The notes beneath the pieces are model-generated. The model made no database searches, was not told the origin of the DNA, and saw only the letters and a program-made list of their open reading frames with translations. A stretch of 64,000 nt of DNA from Arthrobacter_H rhombi (GTDB taxonomy: Bacteria > Actinomycetota > Actinomycetes > Actinomycetales > Micrococcaceae). Below are positions 45,857-54,639 of the stretch, in pieces (positions within the stretch are counted from its first letter, which is position 1; every line of letters begins with the position of its first letter). Where the stretch lies: positions 62,001 to 126,000 of the forward strand of contig NZ_BAAAIV010000006.1 of the NCBI RefSeq assembly GCF_039526245.1. Reading direction: 5' to 3'. The position numbers and the translations under genes were made by a program.

Positions 45857-45904
45857 GCAGTACCCGCCGGCACCGACGAACACCACACAGAATTTGGAGG
45901 ATTC

Positions 45905-46171
45905 GTGTCCACGAACCTTGAAGGCATCATCAACCCGCCGATCGACGAGCTGCTGACCACCACCGATTCGAAGTACGCGCTGGTCATCAACTCGGCCAAG
46001 CGCGCACGCCAGATCAACGCGTACTACTCGCAGCTGCACGAGGGCCTGTTCGAGTACGTCGGCCCGCTGGTCGACACCCAGCTCAACGAGAAGCCGCTGT
46101 CCATCGCCCTGCGCGAAATCAACGAGGGGCTCCTGCAGGTCAACCCGATCGCCGCAGAAGCCGCCGAGTAG
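45905..46171 (+). CDS. rpoZ: RNA polymerase omega subunit
   Basis: The 88-aa product helps assemble RNA polymerase and holds the beta' subunit. Its core reads SKYALVINSAKRARQINAYY, then GPLVDTQLNEKPLSIALREI. Strong TTGGAGGA precedes the GTG start. It follows gmk, the usual pairing. Confidence 0.95.
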   Translation: MSTNLEGIINPPIDELLTTTDSKYALVINSAKRARQINAYYSQLHEGLFEYVGPLVDTQLNEKPLSIALREINEGLLQVNPIAAEAAE

Positions 46172-46181
46172 CACCGAAGCC

Positions 46182-47432
46182 GTGACGGCCCAGCAGCGCA
46201 TCGTCCTTGGAATAGGCGGCGGCATCGCCGCCTACAAGGTCGCGGCGCTGCTGCGGTTGTTTAAGGAGTCGGGACGTCACGTCGACGTCGTCCCCACGGA
46301 GGCGTCGCTGCAGTTCGTCGGCCGCGCCACCTGGGAGGCCCTCTCGGGCCGTCCGGTGCATACCGGTGTGTTCGAGGCGGTCGAGGACGTCAACCACGTG
46401 CGCCTGGGGCAGGAGGCCGACCTGGTCGTCATCGCCCCGGCCACCGCCGACCTGGTGGCCCGCCTCGCCGCGGGGATGGCCAACGACCTGCTCACCAACA
46501 CGGTGCTGGCCAGCCGCGCCCCGGTCATGATCGCCCCGGCCATGCACACCGAGATGTGGGAGAACCCCGCCACCACCGCCAACATCGCCACCTTGCGCTC
46601 CCGGGGCATCACCGTCGTCGACCCCGGTGTCGGACGGTTGACCGGCAAGGACTCCGGCCCCGGCCGCCTGCCGGAAGCCCAGGAGCTCTTCGACGCGGCC
46701 CAACGCCTGCTGGCGGCCGCCAGCCACCTGGTGGGCCCGCGCACCGACCTGCCCCTGTCCGGGCGTACCGTCGTCGTCTCCGCCGGCGGCACCCGCGAAC
46801 CCCTGGATCCGGTCCGTTTCCTGGGCAACCGCTCCTCCGGAAAACAGGGCACAGCGGTCGCCCGTGCCGCCCTGGCCGCAGGTGCCACCGTGAAACTGAT
46901 CGCCGCCCATCTGGAGACCGGCGTTCCCCCCGGCGTCGAACTGGTGACCGCCTCCACGGCACTGGAGCTGCGTGACGCGGTGACCGCTGCCTGTGAGGGG
47001 GCAGACGCCGTCGTCATGGCCGCTGCGGTCGCCGACTTCCGCCCGGCAGACTATGCCGACTCCAAGATCAAGAAGAAGGGCGACGACGGGGCCCCCACGC
47101 TCACCCTGGTGCGCAACCCTGACATCCTCGCCTCGCTGGTGGACCAGCGACGCGAGGATCCCGCTTCCGGACCGGCGGTCATCGTCGGATTCGCCGCCGA
47201 AACCGGGGACGACGACGGCTCCGTCATGGACCATGCCCGGTCCAAGCTGGCCCGCAAGGGGTGCGACCTGCTGGTCGTCAACGAGGTCGGCGCCACGTTG
47301 GGCTTCGGCACCGAGGACAACACGGTGACCATCCTCTCCGCCGATGACGCCCCGGAGGTCCACGTGGCCGGCACCAAGGACGAGGTCGCCGAGGCCGTTG
47401 TCACGGCGCTGGCCGCCGCGTTGAACCGGTAG
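46182..47432 (+). CDS. coaBC: CoaBC: phosphopantothenoylcysteine decarboxylase / synthetase
   Basis: The 416-aa bifunctional coenzyme A enzyme has an N-terminal FMN-binding CoaC domain (LGIGGGIAAYK, catalytic His in NHVRLGQ, APAMHTEMWENP) and a C-terminal CoaB domain (VSAGGTREPLDPVRFLGNR, VMAAAVADFRP, IKKKG, KGCDLLVVNEVG). The CoaC half has no Cys, and its flap reads GRLTGKDSGPGRLPE; this is the actinobacterial form, so it is not taken as damage. GTG start 10 bases after rpoZ. The TAG stop is the first half of the metK TAGAGT hexamer. Confidence 0.94.
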   Translation: MTAQQRIVLGIGGGIAAYKVAALLRLFKESGRHVDVVPTEASLQFVGRATWEALSGRPVHTGVFEAVEDVNHVRLGQEADLVVIAPATADLVARLAAGMANDLLTNTVLASRAPVMIAPAMHTEMWENPATTANIATLRSRGITVVDPGVGRLTGKDSGPGRLPEAQELFDAAQRLLAAASHLVGPRTDLPLSGRTVVVSAGGTREPLDPVRFLGNRSSGKQGTAVARAALAAGATVKLIAAHLETGVPPGVELVTASTALELRDAVTAACEGADAVVMAAAVADFRPADYADSKIKKKGDDGAPTLTLVRNPDILASLVDQRREDPASGPAVIVGFAAETGDDDGSVMDHARSKLARKGCDLLVVNEVGATLGFGTEDNTVTILSADDAPEVHVAGTKDEVAEAVVTALAAALNR

Positions 47433-47435
47433 AGT
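47430..47435 (+). promoter_or_regulatory. -10-like TAGAGT, leaderless spacing to metK
   Basis: TAGAGT begins with the coaBC stop codon and ends 6 nt before the metK GTG. No -35 is recognisable, and no SAM riboswitch fits in the 9-base gap. Confidence 0.45.
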
Positions 47436-47441
47436 GGACGG

Positions 47442-48647
47442 GTGACTTCCCAGAATCCCGCCCTGCGTCTGTTCAGCTCCGAATCGGTGACCGAGGGCCA
47501 TCCCGACAAGATCTGCGACCAGATCAGTGATGCCATCCTCGACGCCATGCTCACCCAGGACCCGAACTCGCGGGTGGCCGTGGAAACCCTGACCACCACC
47601 GGGCTGGTCCACGTGGCCGGGGAGGTCACCACTGCCGGATACGTCGAGATCCCGCAACTGGTCCGCCAGACCATCCTGGACATCGGCTACGACTCCTCGG
47701 CCAATGGCTTCGACGGCGCCCGCTGCGGTGTCTCGGTCTCCATCGGACAGCAGTCGCAGGAGATCGCCGACGGCGTGTTCAACTCCTGGGAGATGCGTGA
47801 GGGGTCCGGGCTTGACCCGCGTGACGCCCAGGGTGCCGGCGACCAGGGCATCATGTTCGGCTACGCGTCCGACGAGACCCCCGTGCTGATGCCCACCCCG
47901 ATCTGGCTGGCCCAACGGCTCTCCGAAAAGCTCACCCAGGTCCGCAAGGACGGATCGCAGCCATTGCTGCGCCCGGACGGCAAGACCCAGGTCACCATCG
48001 GTTACGACGGCGACATCCCCGTCTCGGTCGAGACGGTCGTCGTCTCCGCCCAGCACGCCCGCGAACTCGAACTGGACCAGTTGCGCACCGACCTGCTCGA
48101 ACTGGTCGTCAAGCCGGTTCTGGCCGGCACCGAGCTGGACATCTCCAACACGCGCATCATCCTGAACCCCTCAGGCCCGTTCATCATCGGCGGCCCCGTG
48201 GGCGATGCCGGGCTGACCGGACGCAAGATCATCGTGGATACCTACGGCGGCTTCGCCCGCCACGGCGGCGGTGCCTTCTCCGGCAAGGACCCCTCGAAGG
48301 TCGACCGTTCCGCGGCCTATGCCATGCGCTGGATCGCGAAGAACGTCGTCGCCGCGGGCCTGGCCCGCCGTGCCGAAATCCAGGTCGCCTACGCGATCGG
48401 CGTCGCCCGCCCCGTCGGGCTCTACGTCGAGACCTTCGGCACCGAGACCGTGGACCCGCTGCGCATCGCCGACGCCATCGAGGCGGTCTTCGACCTGCGC
48501 CCGCTGGGCATCATCGAGGATCTGGACCTCAAGCGCCCCATCTACCAGCGCACTGCGGCCCACGGCCACTTCGGCCGCGAGGAGCCCGGCTTCACCTGGG
48601 AGCAGACCACCCGCGTCGACGCATTGCGCAGCTACTTCAACCTCTAG
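47442..48647 (+). CDS. metK: S-adenosylmethionine synthetase
   Basis: The 401-aa enzyme makes SAM from Met and ATP. The motifs are RLFSSESVTEGHPDKICDQI, GAGDQGIMFGYA (the hexapeptide loop) and GGGAFSGKDPSKVDRSAAY. It works as a tetramer. The start GTG directly follows a TAGAGT hexamer with 6-nt spacing, so the message is probably leaderless. priA starts 9 bases after the stop. Confidence 0.96.
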   Translation: MTSQNPALRLFSSESVTEGHPDKICDQISDAILDAMLTQDPNSRVAVETLTTTGLVHVAGEVTTAGYVEIPQLVRQTILDIGYDSSANGFDGARCGVSVSIGQQSQEIADGVFNSWEMREGSGLDPRDAQGAGDQGIMFGYASDETPVLMPTPIWLAQRLSEKLTQVRKDGSQPLLRPDGKTQVTIGYDGDIPVSVETVVVSAQHARELELDQLRTDLLELVVKPVLAGTELDISNTRIILNPSGPFIIGGPVGDAGLTGRKIIVDTYGGFARHGGGAFSGKDPSKVDRSAAYAMRWIAKNVVAAGLARRAEIQVAYAIGVARPVGLYVETFGTETVDPLRIADAIEAVFDLRPLGIIEDLDLKRPIYQRTAAHGHFGREEPGFTWEQTTRVDALRSYFNL

Positions 48648-48656
48648 GGGGCCCCG

Positions 48657-50702
48657 GTGGACCGGTCCGCGGACGAACCCGGGCAGCCCACGCTGCTGCA
48701 GGGCTTCGACCTCCGCGGACCGCTGCCCGGCGGGATCACCGCCGCCGCCACGCTGCCGGTGGCCCGGGTGCTGCTCGAGACCCAGGTGCCCCATCTGGAC
48801 CGGCTCTATGACTACCTGGTCCCGGCCGAGCTCGACGCCACCGCCGTCCCGGGCGTGAGGATCCGGGCCCGGTTCGGCGGGCAGGAACTGTCCGGGTACC
48901 TCCTCGAGCGGCTCGCCGAGACCGACCCCGGGGTGAAACTGCAGCCACTGGGCAAGGTCGTCTCCACCGAGATCGTCCTGCGCGAGGACGTCCTGGCGCT
49001 CTGCCAGGCGGTCGCGGCACGCTACGCCGGCACCGTCCCCGACGTGATCCGCTCCGCCATCCCGCCGCGCATGGCCCGGGTGGAAACCGAAAAAACCCAG
49101 GACGCAGTGTCGGCCGGCACCAGCGTCCCCGACGCCGACCCGGGCACCCGGGAACCGCCGTCGTGCCTTCCCGCCTACGACGGCGGTGCCTCCTACCTGC
49201 AGCAGCTTGCCACCGGGGGATCCCCCCGGGCAGTGCTCACCGTCATCCCCAACCAGCCCGGGGGCTGGCCGGCCCTGATCACCGAGGCGGTGCGTGCCTG
49301 CCGTGACTCCGGTCGGGGTGCCCTGGTGGTGGTGCCCGATGCCCGGGACCTGGACCGTGCTGCGGCCTCGCTGTCCGCCGCGTTGGGGGAGGCCGACGTC
49401 GCACGGCTCAGCGCCGAGGACGGCGCCACCTCCCGATACCGGGCCTTCCTGAGGATCGCCCGCGGCCATGCCCCGGTGGCCGTCGGGACCCGCTCGGCAG
49501 CCTACGCGCCCGTCCACGACCTGGGCCTGGTGGTGCTTTGGGAGGACCAGGACTCCAGCCACGCCGAGGCCAGGGCGCCCTACCAACACGCCCGCGAGGT
49601 CCTGCTGCTGCGTGCCGCGCAGGTTGGATGTGCGCTCCTCGTGGCCTCCAGCTCGCGCAGCGCCGAGGCCCAGCGCCTGGTGCTCACCGGCTGGGCGCCC
49701 GAACTCATGGCGCCCCGGGCGGTGCTGCGTGCCCAGGCACCCCGGGTGACCGCCAGCTCCGACTCCTTCGAGCAGGAACGCGACCCCGTGCTGCACGCCG
49801 CCCGGCTGCCCCGTATCGCCTGGTCGACGGCAGCCCGCGCTCTGGAACACGGGCCGGTGCTGGTCCAGGTCGCCCGGACAGGTTTCCTGCCGGCGGTCCG
49901 CTGCGAACGCTGCCGGGAGCCGGCCCGCTGCACCGAATGTGCGGGCCCCCTGGCGCTCGAGCACACGCACGCGGTCCCCGGCTGCCGCTGGTGCGGCAGG
50001 CAGGCACCGGGCTGGACCTGCCAGACCTGCGGCGGGCACCAGTTGCGTGCCGCGGCGATTGGCGCCGACCGCACCGCCGAGGAACTGGGGAGGGCTTTTC
50101 CGAAGGTCCCGGTCATCAGCGCCACCGGCGAGCACCCACGCCTCTCCGTTCCCTCGTCCCCGTCGCTGGTGGTCGCCACCCCGGGGGCCGAACCGGTCGC
50201 CGTCGGGGGATATGCTGCCGTGCTGCTGCTGGACGGGGACCGCATGCTGGCCCGCGATGAATTGCGCACCGGCGAGGAGGTGCTGCACCGCTGGCTCGCC
50301 GCGGCGTCCCTGGCCAAGCCGTCCCGTGAGGGCGGGGTCGTGGTGGTCGCCGCCGCCGATTCGGATCCGGTCAAGGCCCTGGTGCGGTGGGATGCCGCGG
50401 GCTTCGCCGAACGGGAGCTGGGCCTGCGCCGCGACCTGGGGCTGCCTCCGGCCGTGCGCACCGCTGCCCTGTCCGGGCCGGCGACCGCTGCGGACGCCTT
50501 CGCCGGGGCACTGGAACTCCACGAGACGGTGCGGCTGACCGGACCGGTGATCGAGGAGGACGGGGTGCACCGGTGGCTGCTGTTCTTCCCCTACGGGCAG
50601 GGGGCGCAGGTCACCGCCGAGCTGCGCCGCGTCAAGGCGCGCGCCTCGGCCAACCGCGACCCGGTGGTCAACGTCCGGGTCGACGCGCAGGGACTCCTCT
50701 AG
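48657..50702 (+). CDS. priA: PriA-like primosomal protein with degenerate helicase motifs
   Basis: The 681-aa product is co-linear with replication-restart PriA. The N-terminal 3'-DNA-binding domain is seen in ETQVPHLDRLYDYLVP. Zinc-binding Cys clusters are CERCREPARCTEC and CRWCGRQAPGWTCQTC. A C-terminal domain ends in VDAQGLL. The ATPase motifs are lost: the P-loop position reads LTVIPNQPGGWPAL with no GxGK(S/T), and the DEEH box position reads LWEDQDSSH. Such ATPase-dead forms are known in actinobacteria and may act as an assembly factor only. The frame is intact, so this is not a pseudogene. Confidence 0.88.
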   Translation: MDRSADEPGQPTLLQGFDLRGPLPGGITAAATLPVARVLLETQVPHLDRLYDYLVPAELDATAVPGVRIRARFGGQELSGYLLERLAETDPGVKLQPLGKVVSTEIVLREDVLALCQAVAARYAGTVPDVIRSAIPPRMARVETEKTQDAVSAGTSVPDADPGTREPPSCLPAYDGGASYLQQLATGGSPRAVLTVIPNQPGGWPALITEAVRACRDSGRGALVVVPDARDLDRAAASLSAALGEADVARLSAEDGATSRYRAFLRIARGHAPVAVGTRSAAYAPVHDLGLVVLWEDQDSSHAEARAPYQHAREVLLLRAAQVGCALLVASSSRSAEAQRLVLTGWAPELMAPRAVLRAQAPRVTASSDSFEQERDPVLHAARLPRIAWSTAARALEHGPVLVQVARTGFLPAVRCERCREPARCTECAGPLALEHTHAVPGCRWCGRQAPGWTCQTCGGHQLRAAAIGADRTAEELGRAFPKVPVISATGEHPRLSVPSSPSLVVATPGAEPVAVGGYAAVLLLDGDRMLARDELRTGEEVLHRWLAAASLAKPSREGGVVVVAAADSDPVKALVRWDAAGFAERELGLRRDLGLPPAVRTAALSGPATAADAFAGALELHETVRLTGPVIEEDGVHRWLLFFPYGQGAQVTAELRRVKARASANRDPVVNVRVDAQGLL

Positions 50703-50714
50703 GAGAGTTGTCGC

Positions 50715-51590
50715 CTAGTCGACAAGAAACAATTCAATGAAGTGCGCGGCCTCCGCCGGGCGCTCGTAGTGGATGAGATGGCCCACGCCGGCGATGATCT
50801 CGATCCGCGCCTGCGGGAAGGCGGCGGCGAGGGCATACTGCCCGGGCACCGAGCCGAGGTCATCGAGCTCACCGACCACCAGCAGCGTCGGGGCGGTGAT
50901 CTCCGGTGCAACATCGCGCACCGTGTCCCGGATCGAGGACGCGAAGGACTCCTGCAGGCTGCTCCGGTTCGCGAACCTGCTGAAGTAGCGCCGGTGCTGA
51001 TCCACCACGTACGCCTGCGTGGCCGGATCACCGGAGGTCCCCATCATGGCCGACATGACGTCCACCACCAGTCGGCTGCGCAGCACTGCCAGTCCCAGTG
51101 GCTCGGGCAGCATCCGTCCGGCGGCGTAGTAGCCGGCGGCCAGCCGGGAGAACAACGCCTGCCGGCCCTCCAACGCGGGCTCGCAAATGGGGTTGACCAG
51201 GACCAGGCGGGCAAAGGCCCCGGGGTATGCCGCTGCATGAAACGCCGCCACGATGGAGCCGAAGGAGTGGCCCAGCAGCGTCGTGGATTCCGGCAGCCCC
51301 AGATCGGCGCGCAACACCTCGATGACCCCCGCGTAGGTTGCGGCGTCGTGGACGGAAGCGGTGAATGCGGTGGAGTCCCCGAAGCCCGGCAGATCGGGTA
51401 CGACGACGGTGTAACCGGGCAGATGACGGACCAGCAGGTCCAGGCCGTGGTGGTCGCCGCGGAAACCGTGGATGGCCAGGATGATCCCGTGTGAGGGGCC
51501 CGACGCCGGATAGGTCCTCACCACCATCTCGGATCCGAGGTGGTGGTGACGGGTGGTGAAAGGCACGCGGCGGGCGGGGGATTCGCTCAT
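50715..51590 (-). CDS. Alpha/beta-fold hydrolase
   Basis: The 291-aa product has an oxyanion-side motif IHGFRGDHHG, the nucleophile Ser in LLGHSFGSIVA, the acid probably in VVGELDDLGSVPG, and the catalytic His in AGVGHLIHYERP. No signal peptide is seen. The substrate is unknown. It converges on priA (12-base gap) and lies next to, but separate from, the glycerol regulator. Confidence 0.88.
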   Translation of the reverse strand: MSESPARRVPFTTRHHHLGSEMVVRTYPASGPSHGIILAIHGFRGDHHGLDLLVRHLPGYTVVVPDLPGFGDSTAFTASVHDAATYAGVIEVLRADLGLPESTTLLGHSFGSIVAAFHAAAYPGAFARLVLVNPICEPALEGRQALFSRLAAGYYAAGRMLPEPLGLAVLRSRLVVDVMSAMMGTSGDPATQAYVVDQHRRYFSRFANRSSLQESFASSIRDTVRDVAPEITAPTLLVVGELDDLGSVPGQYALAAAFPQARIEIIAGVGHLIHYERPAEAAHFIELFLVD

Positions 51591-51596
51591 GGGTCG

Positions 51597-51602
51597 AGCC
51601 TA
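51597..51602 (-). promoter_or_regulatory. -10-like TAGGCT, leaderless spacing to the hydrolase gene
   Basis: On the minus strand TAGGCT ends 6 nt before the ATG at 51590. No ribosome-binding site is seen. Confidence 0.45.
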
Positions 51603-51651
51603 TCGGGCCGGTGCCCCCGGTCGGTGCCGGAGGCGCCAGGCGGTCCGTGGT

Positions 51652-52674
51652 TCAGCGCAGCAGCCGCCAGGCGGTGCCCTCGTCGACGACCAGGTCGGTC
51701 ATCAGCCGCCCCTCCAGCGCCCCGCGCAGGGCCGGCAGCTTGCCACGGCCTGCGACCACCGCCAGGCGCTGGGGAATCCGGCGCAACTCGGCAAGACGCG
51801 GTCCGGTCGCCCGGTCGTTCATGGCGATGTCCTCGTCGCTGCCATCGCTGCGGTAGAACACAGTTGCCACGTCACCGACGACTCCCTGCTCCCGCAGCGC
51901 CCGCGCCTCCTGGGTGCTGACGTAACCGCCGCGGTAGATCTGGCTGGGCACTGCCGAGTCGATGGACCCCAGCCCGAAGACCGCCAGGCTGATGTCCCGG
52001 TGGGTGTCCAGCACCCGGATCACGGAACGCTCCTTCCACATGGCGGCGCGCGTCTCGGCCCGGTCGAAGAACGCCGGCACGGGGAACTGCTCCACCCGGG
52101 CAGTGAAGGCGGTGCCGAAGCGGAAGAGGATGTCGCTGGCGTAGGAGATGCCGGTGGTCTGCGGGTTCGCAGCGCCATTGAGCTGGACGAAGACCGTGTC
52201 ATGCGTGGGCTTGTGCACCAGGTGCTTGCTCAACGCACTAAGCGTCGAGCCCCACGCCAGCCCCACCGTCATGCCGGAGGAGATCAACGGCTGCACCACG
52301 TGGGCAGCGTGGGCGGCGACCCGTTCGAGCACCTCCGCCTCGCTGAGCGAACCATCAGTGGGCACCACCTGGGCGCGCACCCCGAACCGCTCCTCGAGGT
52401 CCCTTACCAGCGAGGTGGCCCGCCCCCGGGGCGGGTTCAGTTCGATCTTGACCAGCCCGGTGCGCTTGGCCAGGGAGAGCAGCCGCGACACCGTGGACCG
52501 GGAAACGCCCAAGTCACGGGCGATCGCCTCCATGGTCAGGTCCTGGACGTAGTAGAGCTGGGCGGCACGCAGCGCGTCGCGCTCCCGCCGGTCGCCGTTC
52601 GTGTGGCGTACGCCATGCACAATCGGTTCACTGCCCCGGGCCGTCGAGCCCGCGGGATGGTCATCACGACCCAT
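51652..52674 (-). CDS. SorC-family transcriptional regulator, probable glycerol regulator
   Basis: The 340-aa product has a helix-turn-helix near residues 45-65 (TMEAIARDLGVSRSTVSRLL) and a C-terminal sugar-binding SorC domain (SSGMTVGLAWGSTL, GAANPQTTGISY, GLGSIDSAVPS, GDVATVFY, AVVAGRGKLPALRGAL). Members bind phosphorylated sugars or polyols. Divergence from glpD-glpF-glpK and a shared palindrome suggest it senses glycerol 3-phosphate or a related ligand; that is inference. The ATG at 52674 has AAAAGGGAG upstream. The ATG at 52704 would place the start inside the palindrome and is rejected. Confidence 0.87.
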   Translation of the reverse strand: MGRDDHPAGSTARGSEPIVHGVRHTNGDRRERDALRAAQLYYVQDLTMEAIARDLGVSRSTVSRLLSLAKRTGLVKIELNPPRGRATSLVRDLEERFGVRAQVVPTDGSLSEAEVLERVAAHAAHVVQPLISSGMTVGLAWGSTLSALSKHLVHKPTHDTVFVQLNGAANPQTTGISYASDILFRFGTAFTARVEQFPVPAFFDRAETRAAMWKERSVIRVLDTHRDISLAVFGLGSIDSAVPSQIYRGGYVSTQEARALREQGVVGDVATVFYRSDGSDEDIAMNDRATGPRLAELRRIPQRLAVVAGRGKLPALRGALEGRLMTDLVVDEGTAWRLLR

Positions 52675-52689
52675 GGAATGGCTCCCTTT

Positions 52690-52703
52690 TGCACATATGT
52701 GCA
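52690..52703. promoter_or_regulatory. Perfect 14-bp palindrome, candidate SorC operator
   Basis: TGCACATATGTGCA lies 16 bases upstream of the regulator ATG and 97 bases upstream of the glpD GTG. A second, shorter inverted repeat GTGCTGCAC (52721-52729) lies about 28 bp away (centre to centre). Both share the GTGC/GCAC arms. TTGACC (52710-52715) between them could be a -35 for glpD, with a weak CAGACT 18 bp on. Confidence 0.6.
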
Positions 52704-52799
52704 TCTCAATTGACCGCTAGGTGCTGCACTCACCAGACTACTTGGCGGTAGCCCGATACGGGATTCCCAGCACCACCTCGCAGCAAAGGATCGATCAGC

Positions 52800-54503
52800 G
52801 TGCCATCCACCCCAGCAGTCCGCCCGTCAGTTTCCACCCTCCGCGACCGGCCCCAGGCCCAGGTCCTCGTCGTCGGCGGCGGCATCAACGGTGTCGCCAC
52901 GTTCCGGTATCTGGCCCTGCAGGGCATCGACGTCGCACTGGTTGAACGGGGGGACTACTGCCAGGGCGCCTCGGGCGCCTCCTCACACATGATCCATGGC
53001 GGCATCCGCTACCTGGAGAACGGCGAATTCCGCCTGGTCCGCGAGTCGGTCCAGGAACGCAACACCCTGCTGGCCATCGCCCCGCACTACGTCAAGCCGC
53101 TGCGCACCACCATCCCCGTCTTCTCCACGTTCTCCGGGATCCTCAGCGCCCCGGCCCGATTCCTCACCCACCGCAACGGAAAACCCCAGGAACGCGGTGC
53201 GCTGCTCATCAAGGCCGGCCTGATGATGTACGACGCCTTCGCCGGCTCCGGCCGCCTGACCGAACGCCACCGCTTCCACGGCCGGCGCCGCGCCCTGGCC
53301 GACCTGCCCGCGCTGCGCCGCGACGTGAAGTACGCGGCCACCTACTTCGACGCCTCCGTGCACAACCCCGAACGACTGACCCTGGATGTGCTGCACGACG
53401 GGCTGGCAGCCAACCCGGACTCGCGTGCTTCCAACTACCTCTCACTCGTCTCCGAGCACGACGGCGTTGCCCGGCTGCGCGATGAGCTCACCGGCGGGGA
53501 ATTCGACTTCACTGCGCCGGTCATCGTCAATGCCACCGGCGCCTGGGTCGACCAGACCAACGAAACCCTGGGGCAGGAGAGCCGGTTCATGGGGGGGACC
53601 AAGGGATCCCACATCGTCCTGGACAGCCCCGAACTGCTTGCCGCCTGCGGTGGCCGGGAGATCTTCTTCGAGCACAGCGACGGACGTATCGTGCTGATCT
53701 ACCCGATGGGGGACCGGGTGTTGGTCGGCACCACCGACCTCGAAGCCGACATCACCCAGCCGGCACGTTGCACCCCCGAGGAAGTCGACTACTTCTTCGA
53801 GCTCATCAACCACGTCTTCCCCGATGTTGCCGTCTCCCGCGACGAAATCGTCTACCGCTTCTCCGGCGTCCGGCCACTGCCGCGTCACGACGACACCCAA
53901 CCAGGGTTCGTCTCGCGTGACTACAGGATCGAACAGCGCACCGGAGGGCGGGGCACCACGGTGCTCAGCCTCGTCGGCGGAAAATGGACCACCTTCAGGG
54001 CCCTCGCCGAGCACCTCGGAGCCGAGGCGCTGGGCGCCCTCGGCCGGTCCGCGGGACCGGACACCCGGTCGCTGGCCATCGGCGGTGGGGTCGACTACCC
54101 GCGCAACGACGTTGAACGCGAACGTTGGATCTCGGCGCGGACGGACCGGGCACCGCGCGAGCGTGTCTCCGTCCTGCTCGAACGTTATGGCACCCGCGCC
54201 GACGAGGTCCTGGCCGTCTGCGGTCCGGATGATGCCCCACTGCGCCACTGCGCCGAACTGAGTGTCGATGAGCTCGGGCACATGGCCCGGAACGAACAGG
54301 TCGGACGGCTGGTCGATGTGTTCATCCGCCGCACCTCGCTGGCCTTCCGGGGCCTGGTCACCGCCGGGCTCATTGACGAATGCGCGGAGATCCTGGCGCC
54401 GCTGCTCGGCTGGGATGCCGAGCGCAGCGAAGCCGAGCGCTCCGATGCCCGCCGTGTCCTGTCCGAAGAGCACGGCGTCAACTTCACCCAGGCGGCTGCC
54501 TAG
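52800..54503 (+). CDS. glpD: Aerobic glycerol-3-phosphate dehydrogenase
   Basis: The 567-aa FAD enzyme oxidises glycerol 3-phosphate to dihydroxyacetone phosphate and passes electrons to the quinone pool at the membrane. The FAD-binding loop is VLVVGGGINGVATFRYL. GASGASSHMIHGGIRYLENG, VINATGAWVDQ and YRFSGVRPLPRH are family segments. A C-terminal helical domain (GHMARNEQVGRLVDVFIRRT) completes it. The GTG start has AAAGGA upstream. The regulator gene is divergent and glpF-glpK follow. Confidence 0.94.
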   Translation: MPSTPAVRPSVSTLRDRPQAQVLVVGGGINGVATFRYLALQGIDVALVERGDYCQGASGASSHMIHGGIRYLENGEFRLVRESVQERNTLLAIAPHYVKPLRTTIPVFSTFSGILSAPARFLTHRNGKPQERGALLIKAGLMMYDAFAGSGRLTERHRFHGRRRALADLPALRRDVKYAATYFDASVHNPERLTLDVLHDGLAANPDSRASNYLSLVSEHDGVARLRDELTGGEFDFTAPVIVNATGAWVDQTNETLGQESRFMGGTKGSHIVLDSPELLAACGGREIFFEHSDGRIVLIYPMGDRVLVGTTDLEADITQPARCTPEEVDYFFELINHVFPDVAVSRDEIVYRFSGVRPLPRHDDTQPGFVSRDYRIEQRTGGRGTTVLSLVGGKWTTFRALAEHLGAEALGALGRSAGPDTRSLAIGGGVDYPRNDVERERWISARTDRAPRERVSVLLERYGTRADEVLAVCGPDDAPLRHCAELSVDELGHMARNEQVGRLVDVFIRRTSLAFRGLVTAGLIDECAEILAPLLGWDAERSEAERSDARRVLSEEHGVNFTQAAA

Positions 54504-54517
54504 GCCTCCTCCCCGTC

Positions 54518-54541
54518 GGGCGGCGCACAGAAGCGCCGCCC
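54518..54541 (+). terminator. Hairpin between glpD and glpF
   Basis: Nine-base arms GGGCGGCGC/GCGCCGCCC flank a 6-nt loop, 14 bases after the glpD stop. No T-run. It may partly end transcription or protect the glpD mRNA. Confidence 0.55.
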
Positions 54542-54639
54542 GGCCCCAGAATTTCCGCGCCGGCAACGACCGGTGAGTCGGAAAGCCGCGGGGCATCACC
54601 AGGTGCCCCGGGCCTCGCCTCACAACATAGGAGTCAACG

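Noticed and set aside
46182..46735. The CoaC half of CoaBC has no Cys, although the E. coli enzyme uses one in its flap.
   Set aside because: As far as I recall, mycobacterial CoaBC also reads GRLTGxDSGxGRLPEA here, so this is the lineage norm rather than damage.
48657..50702. priA considered as a decaying pseudogene because the ATPase motifs are missing.
   Set aside because: The frame is full length, the zinc Cys and end domains are kept, and motif loss is known for actinobacterial PriA.
52674..52704. The ATG at 52704 as the start of the SorC regulator.
   Set aside because: It lies at the end of the palindrome, and the ATG at 52674 has a good ribosome-binding site and needs no coding use of the operator.
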